A stretch of 64,000 nucleotides of DNA from Candidatus Wallbacteria bacterium (GTDB taxonomy: Bacteria; Muiribacteriota; JAQTZZ01), in the NCBI GenBank assembly GCA_028687545.1, contig JAQTZZ010000007.1, positions 1 through 64,000 of the forward strand, written 5' to 3'. Shown piece after piece: positions 24,293 to 32,788 of the stretch. The notes beneath the pieces are model-generated. The model made no database searches, had not been told where the DNA came from, and saw only the letters and a list, made by a program, of their open reading frames with translations. Each line of letters begins with the position of its first letter. Position 1 is the stretch's first letter. The position numbers and the translations under genes were made by a program.

Positions 24293-25093
24293 CTATGTAT
24301 CCTTCCTGAAATATGTGATCAGGATCAGTTTGACTTCGAGCTTGTCGTCCATCAGCAGCCCTTCCCTGTATGTGGTGAAGGTATTCAATTCCAGAGTATC
24401 GAGTTTGATTTCCTGCGTACCTTGGTTCGGCCCACCCGCGGCAGGGGCCGGGCCAGCGTTTGGAATCGCCGGTCCGTAAAACCTGGTGTTCGGGTCAACC
24501 AGAGTTAATCCTCCCTCGCGTGGAATCGTCACTATGAATCTCCATTGCCTGCTTTCATCCTTGACGTCTTTCAGTTCCATTACTGTGTCCAGATAGCTGA
24601 TCAGTTTTTTGATCGAGGCATATTCCCCTGCAATCTCCATTGAAAATTCCAGCGGGAAAAAGTCCAGGTTCGAAAATTCTTCGGGAGTGACTTCTCTTGC
24701 GCTGTATTTCAGTACATCAATATTCAGCAATTTGGCTTTCTCAAGAATGCTCTTGCGCAGAAGTGATTTCATGTAGATTGGTGGAATTTTCTGGATGATT
24801 TCACCAATCTCCTTCTTTTTTTTCTCGAAATCAGCTTTTTCCTGAGAAATTTTGCTTTGCTTATCCTTCAATTGTGCGTTTAAACCCTGGATCTGAGCCT
24901 TGACTTTCGAAAGCTCCTGGGACAACTGGTTTTCCTTGCTTGCCATTTCTTCTTTTCTGGCCTTCAGTTCGGAAATCTTGGTGGAATAGCTGCGGTAGGT
25001 GATAAAGGCTCCCAGAAGGCTGATCAGTATCGCTCCTATGATTCCTCCATAGATTGCGTACTTTTCAGATAAAGAGGTACTTCTTGTTCTCAC
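24293..25093 (-). CDS. pilO: Type IV pilus assembly protein PilO
   Basis: This encodes 266 residues. A short cytosolic N-terminus and a membrane helix (about 13-32) lead into a long charged coiled coil (35-95). A PilO-type ferredoxin-like domain (about 95-200) contains PLEFSMEIAGEYASIKKLIS followed by YLDTVMELKD. The last 60 residues include a Pro/Ala/Gly linker and a strand pair. PilO dimerises with PilN at the inner membrane and aligns the secretin with the platform. It starts three bases after pilN stops. Confidence 0.85.
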   Translation of the reverse strand: MRTRSTSLSEKYAIYGGIIGAILISLLGAFITYRSYSTKISELKARKEEMASKENQLSQELSKVKAQIQGLNAQLKDKQSKISQEKADFEKKKKEIGEIIQKIPPIYMKSLLRKSILEKAKLLNIDVLKYSAREVTPEEFSNLDFFPLEFSMEIAGEYASIKKLISYLDTVMELKDVKDESRQWRFIVTIPREGGLTLVDPNTRFYGPAIPNAGPAPAAGGPNQGTQEIKLDTLELNTFTTYREGLLMDDKLEVKLILITYFRKDT

Positions 25094-25096
25094 GCT

Positions 25097-25669
25097 TTAT
25101 TCTCCGCAGTAATCGAAAGACATCCTGAAAACAATTGCCATGTTTTTTTTATCAAGTACTGTATCACCCAGAAAGACATTCTTGAAAAATTTGCTGTCCA
25201 GCATCATCTGCTGTTCGAAGACGATCGGGAGAATCTGATCGGCTGATTCGCAGACCATCGTGAAATGAGGGAGACTGGTAATATCAAAGGCCTTGATCCA
25301 GACACGTTTCGGGATAGCCTGTTCCAGGCGGTTGAAAAATCTGCTCCAGGCAAAGCCTTTGCCGATTCTGTTGAAAGCCTCGATCTCATCGTTCAGGTGC
25401 AGCTGTCCTTCAGCATCAAACGAGATGGCACTCAGACGCTCTTTCAAACCGTCTGCCTGCTGGTTGGAACTGGAGAGATCTGATTCCATCCTTGCTACAT
25501 CAGACTGGATGGAACTTTCAAGTACTTTGTAATATGTGTGCATGGACAAAAAGACCAGCAAAGTCAAAGTGCTTCCGGCGGCAACGGTAAAAACGAGCAG
25601 TGCGATTGCAAGATAATCCCGCTTTTCGCATTTGTACTGGATTGGAAGCAGATCCATCATTATCTTCAT
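25097..25669 (-). CDS. pilN: Type IV pilus assembly protein PilN
   Basis: This encodes 190 residues. The cytosolic N-terminus MKIMMDLLPIQYKCEKRDYL is equivalent to the INLLP motif that docks into PilM. It is followed by one membrane helix (20-45), a coiled coil and a ferredoxin-like periplasmic domain. That domain carries FNRLEQAIPKRVWIKAFDIT, the typical PilN L..iP..vwl.. pattern. It overlaps pilM by four bases and pairs with PilO, encoded next. Confidence 0.9.
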   Translation of the reverse strand: MKIMMDLLPIQYKCEKRDYLAIALLVFTVAAGSTLTLLVFLSMHTYYKVLESSIQSDVARMESDLSSSNQQADGLKERLSAISFDAEGQLHLNDEIEAFNRIGKGFAWSRFFNRLEQAIPKRVWIKAFDITSLPHFTMVCESADQILPIVFEQQMMLDSKFFKNVFLGDTVLDKKNMAIVFRMSFDYCGE

Positions 25670-26781
25670 GATTCCCTGAGCAGACCTCCAACAGCAGAAG
25701 AAAACAGATTCTTGTCGTTTTCGAGCATTTCATTACCCTGAAACTTGAAATTCAGCAGTTCTGATCCGTTCTTGGCAGGAATATTGAGATGTCTGTGAAT
25801 CAGAAATCTGATGTTGGTAAAATTGGCTGCCCCTCCGGAAAGTATGATTTCATGAATCTTGAACTCCCTGAATTTAGCCAGATAATGATCGAATGAATCA
25901 TACATTCCTTTGATCAGTTTTCCGAAACTGGGTTTGATGATGTTGTAATTTTCGTTCTTATTCTGGTCTTCCGAGGCGTCGGAGAGGAAAAACAATTCCT
26001 CGTGCTTGTATTTTTCGGCATCTTCAAAGGTCAATCCCTTGCTTTCCATGATGTTCTGGGTGAAATCCCTGCCGCCGACACCAAGGCTTCGCAGGTTCTT
26101 CAACACCCCTTCCTTGAAAATCATCACAGTGGTATTGTTGTGTCCCATATTGACTACTGCAATGTTCTTTTTAGCGTTCTCAGCCTCCATCAGATATTTA
26201 TGAAATGAGTTCACGACGTTGAATGAACTGATGTCTATGGAAACCGGGTTGAAACCAGTGCGCTGCATCAATTTTCCAAACTCGAACAGATTGTTCTTCA
26301 GCATCGCCTCACTGATGATCACCTTGGAATCCTTTTTTTCCTCGAGTACTGCGAAATCGACAAACCATTCGCTGACCGGAACAGGCAGGAACGTCGAGAG
26401 TTTTTCCAGCACAAGATTCTGAATCACATCAGTGGGACCGGGATTCAAGCTCAGCCAGTTGATGATCACCGTGGAATCGTATAACACCAGGTTCGTGTCG
26501 CGGTTTTTAAGGCTGCAGGAATTAGACAGATACTCAAGTGCATCCTGGATGGCTCCCGGATTCACGACCGGATTTTCGGTATATGTCGCCAGCAGACTGT
26601 CGTTGGGTGTAGGAATAGATTTGAAGTTCAACACTTCGATCGGATCAGTTGTGTTTTTTGGTTTCTTGATCTCGATGTATTTGATGCTTCTGGTTCCGAT
26701 ATCAATTGCGATTTTTTCGTTGTTGGGAAAAATCAACGATTTCAGCATAGCAATTTTAGAGTATTTTTTTAAGTTTTCCAT
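25666..26781 (-). CDS. pilM: Type IV pilus assembly protein PilM
   Basis: This encodes 371 residues of the actin/FtsA-like ATPase fold: phosphate loop IAIDIGTRSIKYIEIK, an NTP-binding strand VVNMGHNNTTVMIF with LGVGGRDFTQNI, and the adenosine motif IILSGGAANF. PilM is cytosolic and binds the N-terminal tail of PilN, linking the ATPase side to the inner-membrane complex. It follows pilB by three bases and overlaps pilN by four. Confidence 0.92.
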   Translation of the reverse strand: MENLKKYSKIAMLKSLIFPNNEKIAIDIGTRSIKYIEIKKPKNTTDPIEVLNFKSIPTPNDSLLATYTENPVVNPGAIQDALEYLSNSCSLKNRDTNLVLYDSTVIINWLSLNPGPTDVIQNLVLEKLSTFLPVPVSEWFVDFAVLEEKKDSKVIISEAMLKNNLFEFGKLMQRTGFNPVSIDISSFNVVNSFHKYLMEAENAKKNIAVVNMGHNNTTVMIFKEGVLKNLRSLGVGGRDFTQNIMESKGLTFEDAEKYKHEELFFLSDASEDQNKNENYNIIKPSFGKLIKGMYDSFDHYLAKFREFKIHEIILSGGAANFTNIRFLIHRHLNIPAKNGSELLNFKFQGNEMLENDKNLFSSAVGGLLRES

Positions 26782-26784
26782 GTG

Positions 26785-28539
26785 TCAGTCAACTATGTAG
26801 TCTGCAACCTCTGCCAGGCTGGTGATTCCTGCCTGAGCCTTTTCAAAAGCGGCTTCCATCAGAGTGTTGAATCCCTGCTTGCGCGCTATTCTCCCGATCT
26901 CATAAATATTCTCACCGGTCAGGATCATTTCCTTGATTTCGGAAGTCACGTTCAGGATTTCGTAAATCGCGATTCTTCCCTTGTAACCCACACTGCTGCA
27001 TTTTTCACAGCCTACAGGCTTGTAAAACACTTTGTCCTTTTGCTCTTCATAATTCAATCCCAGATTCTGAAACGTCTGCTGTGACACCTCTTCCTGCTGC
27101 TTGCATGTACATAGCCTGCGCATCAGCCGCTGGGCGATCACCATGTTCAGCGCGGAACTCAGGAGATATTTTTCTACGCCAAGGGTCGCGAGTCTCGCGA
27201 TCACGTCCAGGGAGTTGTTGGCGTGGAGAGTGGAGAAAACAAGATGACCGGTAAGGGCTGCGTTGATGGCGATCTCAGCAGACTCATTGTCTCGAATTTC
27301 TCCGATCAGCACCACATCAGGGTCATGCCTCAGGATCGACCTCAAACCTGAGGCAAAGGTCAGCGACCGCTGCGGGTCATTTTTATTGATAAAGACCTGC
27401 ACCTGCTGGACACCAGCCAACTGATACTCGACCGGGTCCTCAACCGTGATGATTTTGATCTCAGGATCCTTGATCTCATTGAGAGCTGCATAAAGCGTAG
27501 TTGTTTTTCCGGATCCTGTAGGTCCGGAAGTAATGTTCATTCCATATGGTTTCTTGATATTTCTGGTGAAAATTTCATACTGCTTCTGGTTGAAGCCGAG
27601 CGTCCTCAAGTCAAGCAGGATGTTTTCCCTGGACAGAATACGCAAAACTACATTTTCACCGTGGATCGAAGGCAGGATCGAGAGACGGAAGTCCACCTTG
27701 CTCTTTCCGAAAATCACTGTGAAGGCTCCGTCCTGGGGAAGCCTGCGTTCAGCGATGTCGAGGTTGGCCATGATCTTGATCCTGGAGACTATCGCGCCCA
27801 TCGCTTTCTTGGCGATCGGCATTTTGTTGTAAAGATTCCCGTCGATACGGTAGCGGACTTGAAGAATATCCTCTTCAGCCTCGATGTGAATGTCTGACGC
27901 GCCTTCCTTGATCGCTTCCAGCAGAATTTTGTTGACCAGGGCTATGATCGGCTTCTGATCTGCAGCTGCCAGCAGATTTTCCTTCTTTTCACGGTCTCCG
28001 CTCGCAGCACCTTTTCCATCCTTGGCCATCTCCACGTTCACGTCATCAAGGATATCATTCACTTGCACGTCATTGAGGGTTTTCTGCTCTTCGGTGCTGA
28101 CAGTGTAAAAATCCTCAATGGTCTTCCTTAATTTGGATTCAGGTGCGACCAGATAATCGATCTCCATGCCTGTGACGATATGGATAGCGTCGAACATCGC
28201 CACATTGCCCGGATCGTAGACAATGATGGTCATCCGGTTGTCCGTAACTGTATATGGCACAAAATTATAAAGCTTGATCAGGTCTTCGGGCAGCATTTCC
28301 ACAAGCTTGGGATCAACAAAGAATTCTTCCAGATCATGGAACTGTACACCGAACTGTTTAGCCAGGGCGCGCGCCAGTACGACATCATCGAAACATCCCA
28401 TTTCGATCAGGGTTCGTCCGATAAGCTGGCTGGATTCCTTCTGCTTTTCTAAGGCTTCAGCCAGAACATCCTGGGAAATGACACCCATTTCCAGAAAGAT
28501 CTGGCCGATCTTTTTGCGCCCAATAAATTCAGAGAGCAT
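26785..28539 (-). CDS. pilB: Type IV pilus assembly ATPase PilB
   Basis: This encodes 584 residues from ATG 28539, which has GGAGG five bases upstream; the frame extends eight codons further without support. The N-terminal MshEN/GspE-N domain (IGQIFLEMGVISQDVLAEAL and similar) is of the cyclic-di-GMP-binding type. The core has Walker A TSGPTGSGKTTT, Asp box RSILRHDPDVVLIGEIRD (Walker B and Glu), His box TGHLVFSTLHAN, and the tetracysteine zinc site (CTCKQQ ... CEKCSSVGYKGR). It drives pilus extension from the cytoplasmic face. A retraction ATPase (pilT) and pilins are not in the window. Confidence 0.93.
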   Translation of the reverse strand: MLSEFIGRKKIGQIFLEMGVISQDVLAEALEKQKESSQLIGRTLIEMGCFDDVVLARALAKQFGVQFHDLEEFFVDPKLVEMLPEDLIKLYNFVPYTVTDNRMTIIVYDPGNVAMFDAIHIVTGMEIDYLVAPESKLRKTIEDFYTVSTEEQKTLNDVQVNDILDDVNVEMAKDGKGAASGDREKKENLLAAADQKPIIALVNKILLEAIKEGASDIHIEAEEDILQVRYRIDGNLYNKMPIAKKAMGAIVSRIKIMANLDIAERRLPQDGAFTVIFGKSKVDFRLSILPSIHGENVVLRILSRENILLDLRTLGFNQKQYEIFTRNIKKPYGMNITSGPTGSGKTTTLYAALNEIKDPEIKIITVEDPVEYQLAGVQQVQVFINKNDPQRSLTFASGLRSILRHDPDVVLIGEIRDNESAEIAINAALTGHLVFSTLHANNSLDVIARLATLGVEKYLLSSALNMVIAQRLMRRLCTCKQQEEVSQQTFQNLGLNYEEQKDKVFYKPVGCEKCSSVGYKGRIAIYEILNVTSEIKEMILTGENIYEIGRIARKQGFNTLMEAAFEKAQAGITSLAEVADYIVD

Positions 28540-28672
28540 GTTTCCTCCCCCGGTCTCCAGCACCGGTTATTTGTTTTATCGGCTCAAAATGATAAAAAGA
28601 AAATATAAAATCTCATCCGAATCTCAAAATCAAAATGACCGGTAGACCAATTATAAGTTCATGACAGTGATA

Positions 28673-28948
28673 TCAATTCTCGTCGGAGTCCTCGGACTGA
28701 TCGCCGGTTCCGTCGGAGTCTTCATACTGGAACAGGTTTTTCACCTTCTTGCCGGCCACAATGGTGGAAATGGCATGCTTGAAAATCAGTTCCTGCTTTC
28801 CAAGCACTTCAACCACCAGCGTGAAACTGTCAAAGCCTTTCACCATGCCTTTGATTTTGGCCCCGTTAGTCAGGAAGATCGTAACTTCCATGCCGTCCTG
28901 ACGCACCTGATTCAAGAAGTTGTCCTGTAGATTGATCTTTTTGGCCAT
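28673..28948 (-). CDS. hfq: RNA chaperone Hfq
   Basis: This encodes 91 residues. It has Sm1 (NFLNQVRQDGMEVTIFLTNG, AKIKGMVKGFDSFTLVVE) and the Sm2 motif FKHAISTIV, followed by an acidic tail (EDSDGTGDQSEDSDEN). The hexameric ring binds small RNAs and U-rich mRNA ends. The GGGGG ribosome site precedes ATG 28948. It follows miaA by 30 bases, the classic miaA-hfq order, and pilB starts 133 bases downstream. The acidic C-terminus matches the known self-regulatory tail in other Hfq proteins. Confidence 0.95.
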   Translation of the reverse strand: MAKKINLQDNFLNQVRQDGMEVTIFLTNGAKIKGMVKGFDSFTLVVEVLGKQELIFKHAISTIVAGKKVKNLFQYEDSDGTGDQSEDSDEN

Positions 28949-28978
28949 TTATTCCCCCTGTATATTATTAACTTTATC

Positions 28979-29887
28979 TTAAATCTTTCCGGATTGGAAT
29001 TCTCTGCAAAGGCTTTCCACTTTTTTCAGAGTTTCTCCGGGCTGCCGGTTGTCCGTCAACACCCCATGGGGGAATTTGTTGAACCAGGTCAGCTGGCGTT
29101 TGGCATAGGCACATGTCTTCTGTTTAATCAGGTCTTTCAGCTGTTTCAGGTCTATCAAGCCGCGGAGATGGCGGCAGATTTCCCTGTAGCCGATGGCCTG
29201 TCGGAAGCCGTATGAATCTTCAGGGTAATGTTCCAGAAGATTTCTGACTTCCTCCACCCAGCCGTTAGAAAACATTGACTCTACTCGAAATTTTATTTTA
29301 TTATAAAGTTCGTCTCTCGGAATTGTCAAATTAATCATCAGGTACTTCTGACGCAGCACGGTCTTTTCGTCAGAATGGATCCAGGAGGAATATTTTCTCC
29401 CTGTATGCAGGATGATGGACAGTGCCCGCTCCTGCCGCTTCCTGTCGTGAGCTGAGATCCTGGCTGAAGTTACCGGGTCCGCTTTCAGCAATTCAGTACT
29501 AAGTTCAGTCATAGTCATTTCAGAAACCATTAATTTAAGACGTTCAGGTATCGGAGGAAAATCGTGGATCCCGTTGATCAGGCTGTAAAGATAAAGGCCT
29601 GTACCGCCGGCTACGACCGGGAGGCTCGTATTGTTTTCTGCCAGAATTGCCAGGCATTCATGTACAAAATCGCCTGCGCTGAAACGCTCTGCGAGATTGC
29701 ACCGATCAAGCAGAAAATGTCGGCAGAGTTTGAGATCCGTCGCTCCAGGCTTCGCGGTCCCGACATCCATACCCCGATACACCTGCATGGAATCGGCCGA
29801 AATCACATAGGACCCGAATCTACGGGCAATTTCAGCCGCCAGGGAGGTTTTACCAGATGCTGTCGGGCCGTAGATGATTAAAATCAT
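28979..29887 (-). CDS. miaA: tRNA dimethylallyltransferase MiaA
   Basis: This encodes 302 residues, the normal family length. The P-loop is GPTASGKTSLAAE. Family motifs ISADSMQVYRGMDVGTAKP, VVAGGTGLYLYSLING and FRQAIGYREI are intact, as is the C-terminal TCAYAKRQLTWFNK. The enzyme transfers an isoprenyl group to A37 of tRNAs reading U-starting codons. No Shine-Dalgarno sequence is visible before ATG 29887. It is the first gene of the miaA-hfq unit. Confidence 0.95.
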   Translation of the reverse strand: MILIIYGPTASGKTSLAAEIARRFGSYVISADSMQVYRGMDVGTAKPGATDLKLCRHFLLDRCNLAERFSAGDFVHECLAILAENNTSLPVVAGGTGLYLYSLINGIHDFPPIPERLKLMVSEMTMTELSTELLKADPVTSARISAHDRKRQERALSIILHTGRKYSSWIHSDEKTVLRQKYLMINLTIPRDELYNKIKFRVESMFSNGWVEEVRNLLEHYPEDSYGFRQAIGYREICRHLRGLIDLKQLKDLIKQKTCAYAKRQLTWFNKFPHGVLTDNRQPGETLKKVESLCREFQSGKI

Positions 29888-29965
29888 ATTTCATTGTTTT
29901 ACAAACGATCGCTTCTTTCACGAACGAAGTTGACATGTTTGTATGTTAGTAGGTTGTAAGAAAAT

Positions 29966-30005
29966 CATACAAACATACTAACATACCAACATACAAACAT
30001 ACTAA
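29966..30005. repeat. Five tandem octamers CATACNAA
   Basis: Units CATACAAA, CATACTAA, CATACCAA, CATACAAA and CATACTAA run without gaps. The sequence just before (about 29935-29951, TTTGTATGTTAGTA) is their inverse complement, so a hairpin can form. A related, inverted and more diverged run is at 40690-40724. It lies between miaA and a TPR gene. Confidence 0.75.
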
Positions 30006-30052
30006 CCTCAAGCAGTGAACAAGCGATTGAATTGAAAGATGCATCCTTAATG

Positions 30053-31498
30053 CTAAAACGAATAACTATCCGACGAGGAACTTCCACTGTTTGAATCGTC
30101 CTGGATGGTGGATGGAGGATTGACCTGCTTATAATAGAGATCCTGCCATTTGGCAAGCTCACCTTTCAGGTACTCCTTCTTGGCTTCGTCGGCAAGGGTA
30201 AGAGCTTTCTGATAAATCTCAATCGCCTGTGCGAAATAGCCATTTCCAGCCAGCATCTGTCCATAGCGTTCATAAAGTTCCATGCTTGCATTTCCTTTCT
30301 GATAGAGCATGGAGTAGATGGCAAAAGCTTTTTCGTTCTGGGACTGCTTTTCATAGATCTGAGCCAGATAGATATTGGCTATGTAATTATAGGTATCGTA
30401 CTTTACGATCCGCTCTGAATAATCCTTGGTCTTTTCATAGTTGGCCATCTGCCAGTAAAATTCGCACAATACGATCTGAGCCCTGATATTCTGAGGGTCA
30501 TTCAACACCAGCTTGTCCAGAATATCGATCCCCAGATTCCGCTGGTTTTCAGCCATCAGGAGCACGCCCTTCACCAATTGATATTCCTCAAGACCCTCAT
30601 TGGTCTTGAATCTGTCCAGGATCAATTCCGCATCAGTGATCTCGCCTTTCTTGGTTTTGACGAACGCCAGATTCATCATTACAGGTAACGAATCAGGGTG
30701 CATGTCTGCCAGAATATTGAAGTATTTAAGGGCATTCTCGTATTCGCGATGCAGAAGAGCGATTTCTCCAAGATATCCAAGGACTTCTTCATTTTTCAGA
30801 TCAATCTTCAACCCCTCCTGTAAATACTGCTCAGCCAGGTTGTAATTGCCGAAACGCATGTAATAGTATCCTATCTTGGCTCTGAACATCACATTTGTCT
30901 GAGCCAGATGAATCGCTTTGTCCATAGCTTCAAACCCTTCCTTGGTTTTCCCCAGGGTTTGCAGAGCCACTCCTTTGTAATACCAGGAAAAAGGATTTTT
31001 CGGTTCAATTTCCAGGGTCTTTTCGAAAAATGTCAGCGCATCAGCAGGTTTGCCAAGGTTGATATAGATAATTCCGCTCTGATAGTATGACTTCGGATAC
31101 CTGGGAACCAGCTTGATCATCTCCTTGAGGAGCTCAAGGGCTTTTCCATAATCCCCGACACTGATCAGCTCACTGACCCGGCCTTCTCTTTCGTTTACAA
31201 TTTTCTGCTCATAGACAGACAGCACAATTTCAACAGTACCTTCGTTCTGAGTAGTACCCTTGGAGTTCTCTCCTATTTTCTTGTATTTTTCCAGCAGCTG
31301 GATTGCTTTTAGATTTTCAGGGTCGCGTTTCAGGATTTCCTGCAGTTTCTGGATTGCTTTGTCATACTGCTCGGACCTGGCATAGAATTTCGCCAGAGTG
31401 AAAAGCAGATTAATGCTGTTTTCGGGAGAGATCTGCTGCTCAGCAGAAAATACACTTACAACAATGGCTAAAATAAGCAGAATCAATAACTTCTTCAT
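30053..31498 (-). CDS. Secreted TPR protein
   Basis: This encodes 481 residues with a signal peptide (MKKLLILLILAIVVSVFSA). About eleven TPR hairpins follow, for example AKFYARSEQYDKAIQKLQEI, YINLGKPADALTFFEKTLEI and YYMRFGNYNLAEQYLQEGL, and the tail is Ser/Asp-rich (SNSGSSSSDSYSF). It is a periplasmic or surface scaffold of unknown partner. Lying upstream of miaA, hfq and the pil operon on the same strand, it may serve pilus assembly (PilW/PilF-like role), but that is context inference. It has no ribosome site; TATAAT lies eight bases before ATG. Confidence 0.7.
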   Translation of the reverse strand: MKKLLILLILAIVVSVFSAEQQISPENSINLLFTLAKFYARSEQYDKAIQKLQEILKRDPENLKAIQLLEKYKKIGENSKGTTQNEGTVEIVLSVYEQKIVNEREGRVSELISVGDYGKALELLKEMIKLVPRYPKSYYQSGIIYINLGKPADALTFFEKTLEIEPKNPFSWYYKGVALQTLGKTKEGFEAMDKAIHLAQTNVMFRAKIGYYYMRFGNYNLAEQYLQEGLKIDLKNEEVLGYLGEIALLHREYENALKYFNILADMHPDSLPVMMNLAFVKTKKGEITDAELILDRFKTNEGLEEYQLVKGVLLMAENQRNLGIDILDKLVLNDPQNIRAQIVLCEFYWQMANYEKTKDYSERIVKYDTYNYIANIYLAQIYEKQSQNEKAFAIYSMLYQKGNASMELYERYGQMLAGNGYFAQAIEIYQKALTLADEAKKEYLKGELAKWQDLYYKQVNPPSTIQDDSNSGSSSSDSYSF

Positions 31499-31506
31499 TT
31501 GAGTAG

Positions 31507-31528
31507 ATTATACCAGAATATTTTTATT
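31507..31528 (-). promoter_or_regulatory. -10 box TATAAT eight bases before ATG; leaderless candidate
   Basis: On the minus strand a TTGTTT-like -35, about 16 bases and TATAAT (31507-31512) precede ATG 31498. The expected transcription start is within one or two bases of the ATG, and no Shine-Dalgarno sequence exists. Confidence 0.5.
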
Positions 31529-31621
31529 AAACAATCCGTACCGTCCGCTGCCTGAAACAACTATAGACAGATATTACTGTTAAAGATTGAGAAAAACAAT
31601 TCAACTGTATATCATTTTCTC

Positions 31622-32584
31622 ATGAAATTTCTTCAAGCAGGCAAAATTTTTCTGCGTAGGCTGCTGGGCAGGCAGCTCCCCTTTTCCGTTAAACTAACGC
31701 TGTCAGAAAGCAGGATCCAATATCTCTCAAAACCTGGCAGTATCTCTGAACGGATACCGGTGAACATTTTTCTCGATGTGATACCAGAGCTCAAGAAACT
31801 CGGTGTCTTCAAGGTTATACTGGAAGGCCTGTCTGAAATCCCAGTAAGTGAATCAGGTCCTCTTCTTCAGGAATTGATAAAAAACGGGATCACCATCACC
31901 GCCACTTCTTATGGTTGCCTGCTTGACTCACTGGGAGAGCTGAGGAACAAGCTGGACCATGTGAATTTCCTGCTGGACGGCACTGAGGAAGTGAATGACC
32001 GTCTATTTTTTCCAGGCAGTTTCAGCGGGATCATCAGGGAAATGGAGACCTGCGATACAGAGGGCATCAGATTCCACATCACCACTACCCTCAACCGCCT
32101 CAATATCAATAGATTGACTGAAATTGTGGATCTGGCAGGCATCTACGGTACTTTTGTAGGTTTTCAGCCATTGAAGCATCACGGCATTACCTTTTTACGC
32201 GAACTTGAACCTGCTAAGGCAGAGTTCAAGAATGCCCTTGATCAGCTGATGATGATGAAAACAACTGCCAGGTCAGGTTTTATCAGAAATTCGCTGACTG
32301 GCCTTCTGCATATTTATTCCAGCCCGGATTTTGGAAAACTTTCCTGCAGCGCAGGCAAGCTTTTTTTCAGTATCCGCAGCGATGGTAAAATCACTCCCTG
32401 CGAATTTTCCGATCAATCACCAAGCGACCTGCCTTCGATCACTGAACAGGACTGGGTCAAGAAGATCGCAGGCCTCTCAGATATGAACGAATATTGTAAT
32501 GGTTGCGGTTTCTGCGGTGAACTGGAGACGAATCTGTTCCACAACGGGAAATATCTGCCGCTGCTGCATCTGGGGAAATTGTAG
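31622..32584 (+). CDS. Radical-SAM-fold protein lacking the CX3CX2C cluster site, SPASM-like C-terminus kept
   Basis: This encodes 320 residues. The layout follows peptide-type radical SAM/SPASM proteins, with a start LPFSVKLTLSESRIQYLSKP where others have an LTxxCNxxCxxC motif. In that register the three Cys are Ser28, Ile32 and Leu35, so no radical-generating 4Fe-4S cluster can form there. The barrel strands (VNFLLDGTEEVNDRL, FHITTTLNRLNI, TFVGFQPL) persist. The C-terminal auxiliary-cluster pattern is intact: Cys242 (CSAGKLFFSIRSDG), Cys260 (KITPC), and Cys292, Cys295 and Cys298 (CNGCGFC). It is perhaps a peptide- or partner-binding pseudoenzyme. A palindromic repeat supplies its stop codon. 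A full radical SAM gene follows at 33218. Confidence 0.65.
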   Translation: MKFLQAGKIFLRRLLGRQLPFSVKLTLSESRIQYLSKPGSISERIPVNIFLDVIPELKKLGVFKVILEGLSEIPVSESGPLLQELIKNGITITATSYGCLLDSLGELRNKLDHVNFLLDGTEEVNDRLFFPGSFSGIIREMETCDTEGIRFHITTTLNRLNINRLTEIVDLAGIYGTFVGFQPLKHHGITFLRELEPAKAEFKNALDQLMMMKTTARSGFIRNSLTGLLHIYSSPDFGKLSCSAGKLFFSIRSDGKITPCEFSDQSPSDLPSITEQDWVKKIAGLSDMNEYCNGCGFCGELETNLFHNGKYLPLLHLGKL

Positions 32585-32650
32585 GGGCACCCCTTGCGGG
32601 TGCCCGAACTGCCATGGGGCAAACGGGTAACGGCGAGCGTTACCCCTACG
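32581..32650. repeat. Dual-hairpin palindromic repeat, copy 2 (inverted relative to copy 1)
   Basis: It begins GTAGGGGCACCCC and ends CGTTACCCCTACG. Hairpins are GGGCACCC/GGGTGCCC and GGGTAACG/CGTTACCC. Its reverse complement aligns along its length with 14548-14633. The TAG in its first bases is the stop codon of the preceding gene (32582-32584). Confidence 0.8.
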
Positions 32651-32692
32651 GTTGGATTATCTGAGAATTTTATAATTGAGTTATCCCGCTCA

Positions 32693-32776
32693 GTTCCTCC
32701 GCACTCTGCGGTGGAACTTCGGGGATTTTAAACAGTAATAACCCCCTCGCATGGAGCTCGGGTTTTATAACTGTTT
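32693..32776 (+). other. Two adjacent strong hairpins
   Basis: Hairpin one is GTTCCTCCGCA/TGCGGTGGAAC (32693-32703 with 32707-32717, one T-T mismatch, 3-base loop). Hairpin two closes with AAACAGT/ACTGTTT (32730-32736 with 32770-32776) around an inner ACCC/GGGT stem. Together with the repeat before and the folded segment after, they make an unbroken run of stems from 32581 to 32901. Confidence 0.55.
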
Positions 32777-32788
32777 ACAAAAAAAAGA

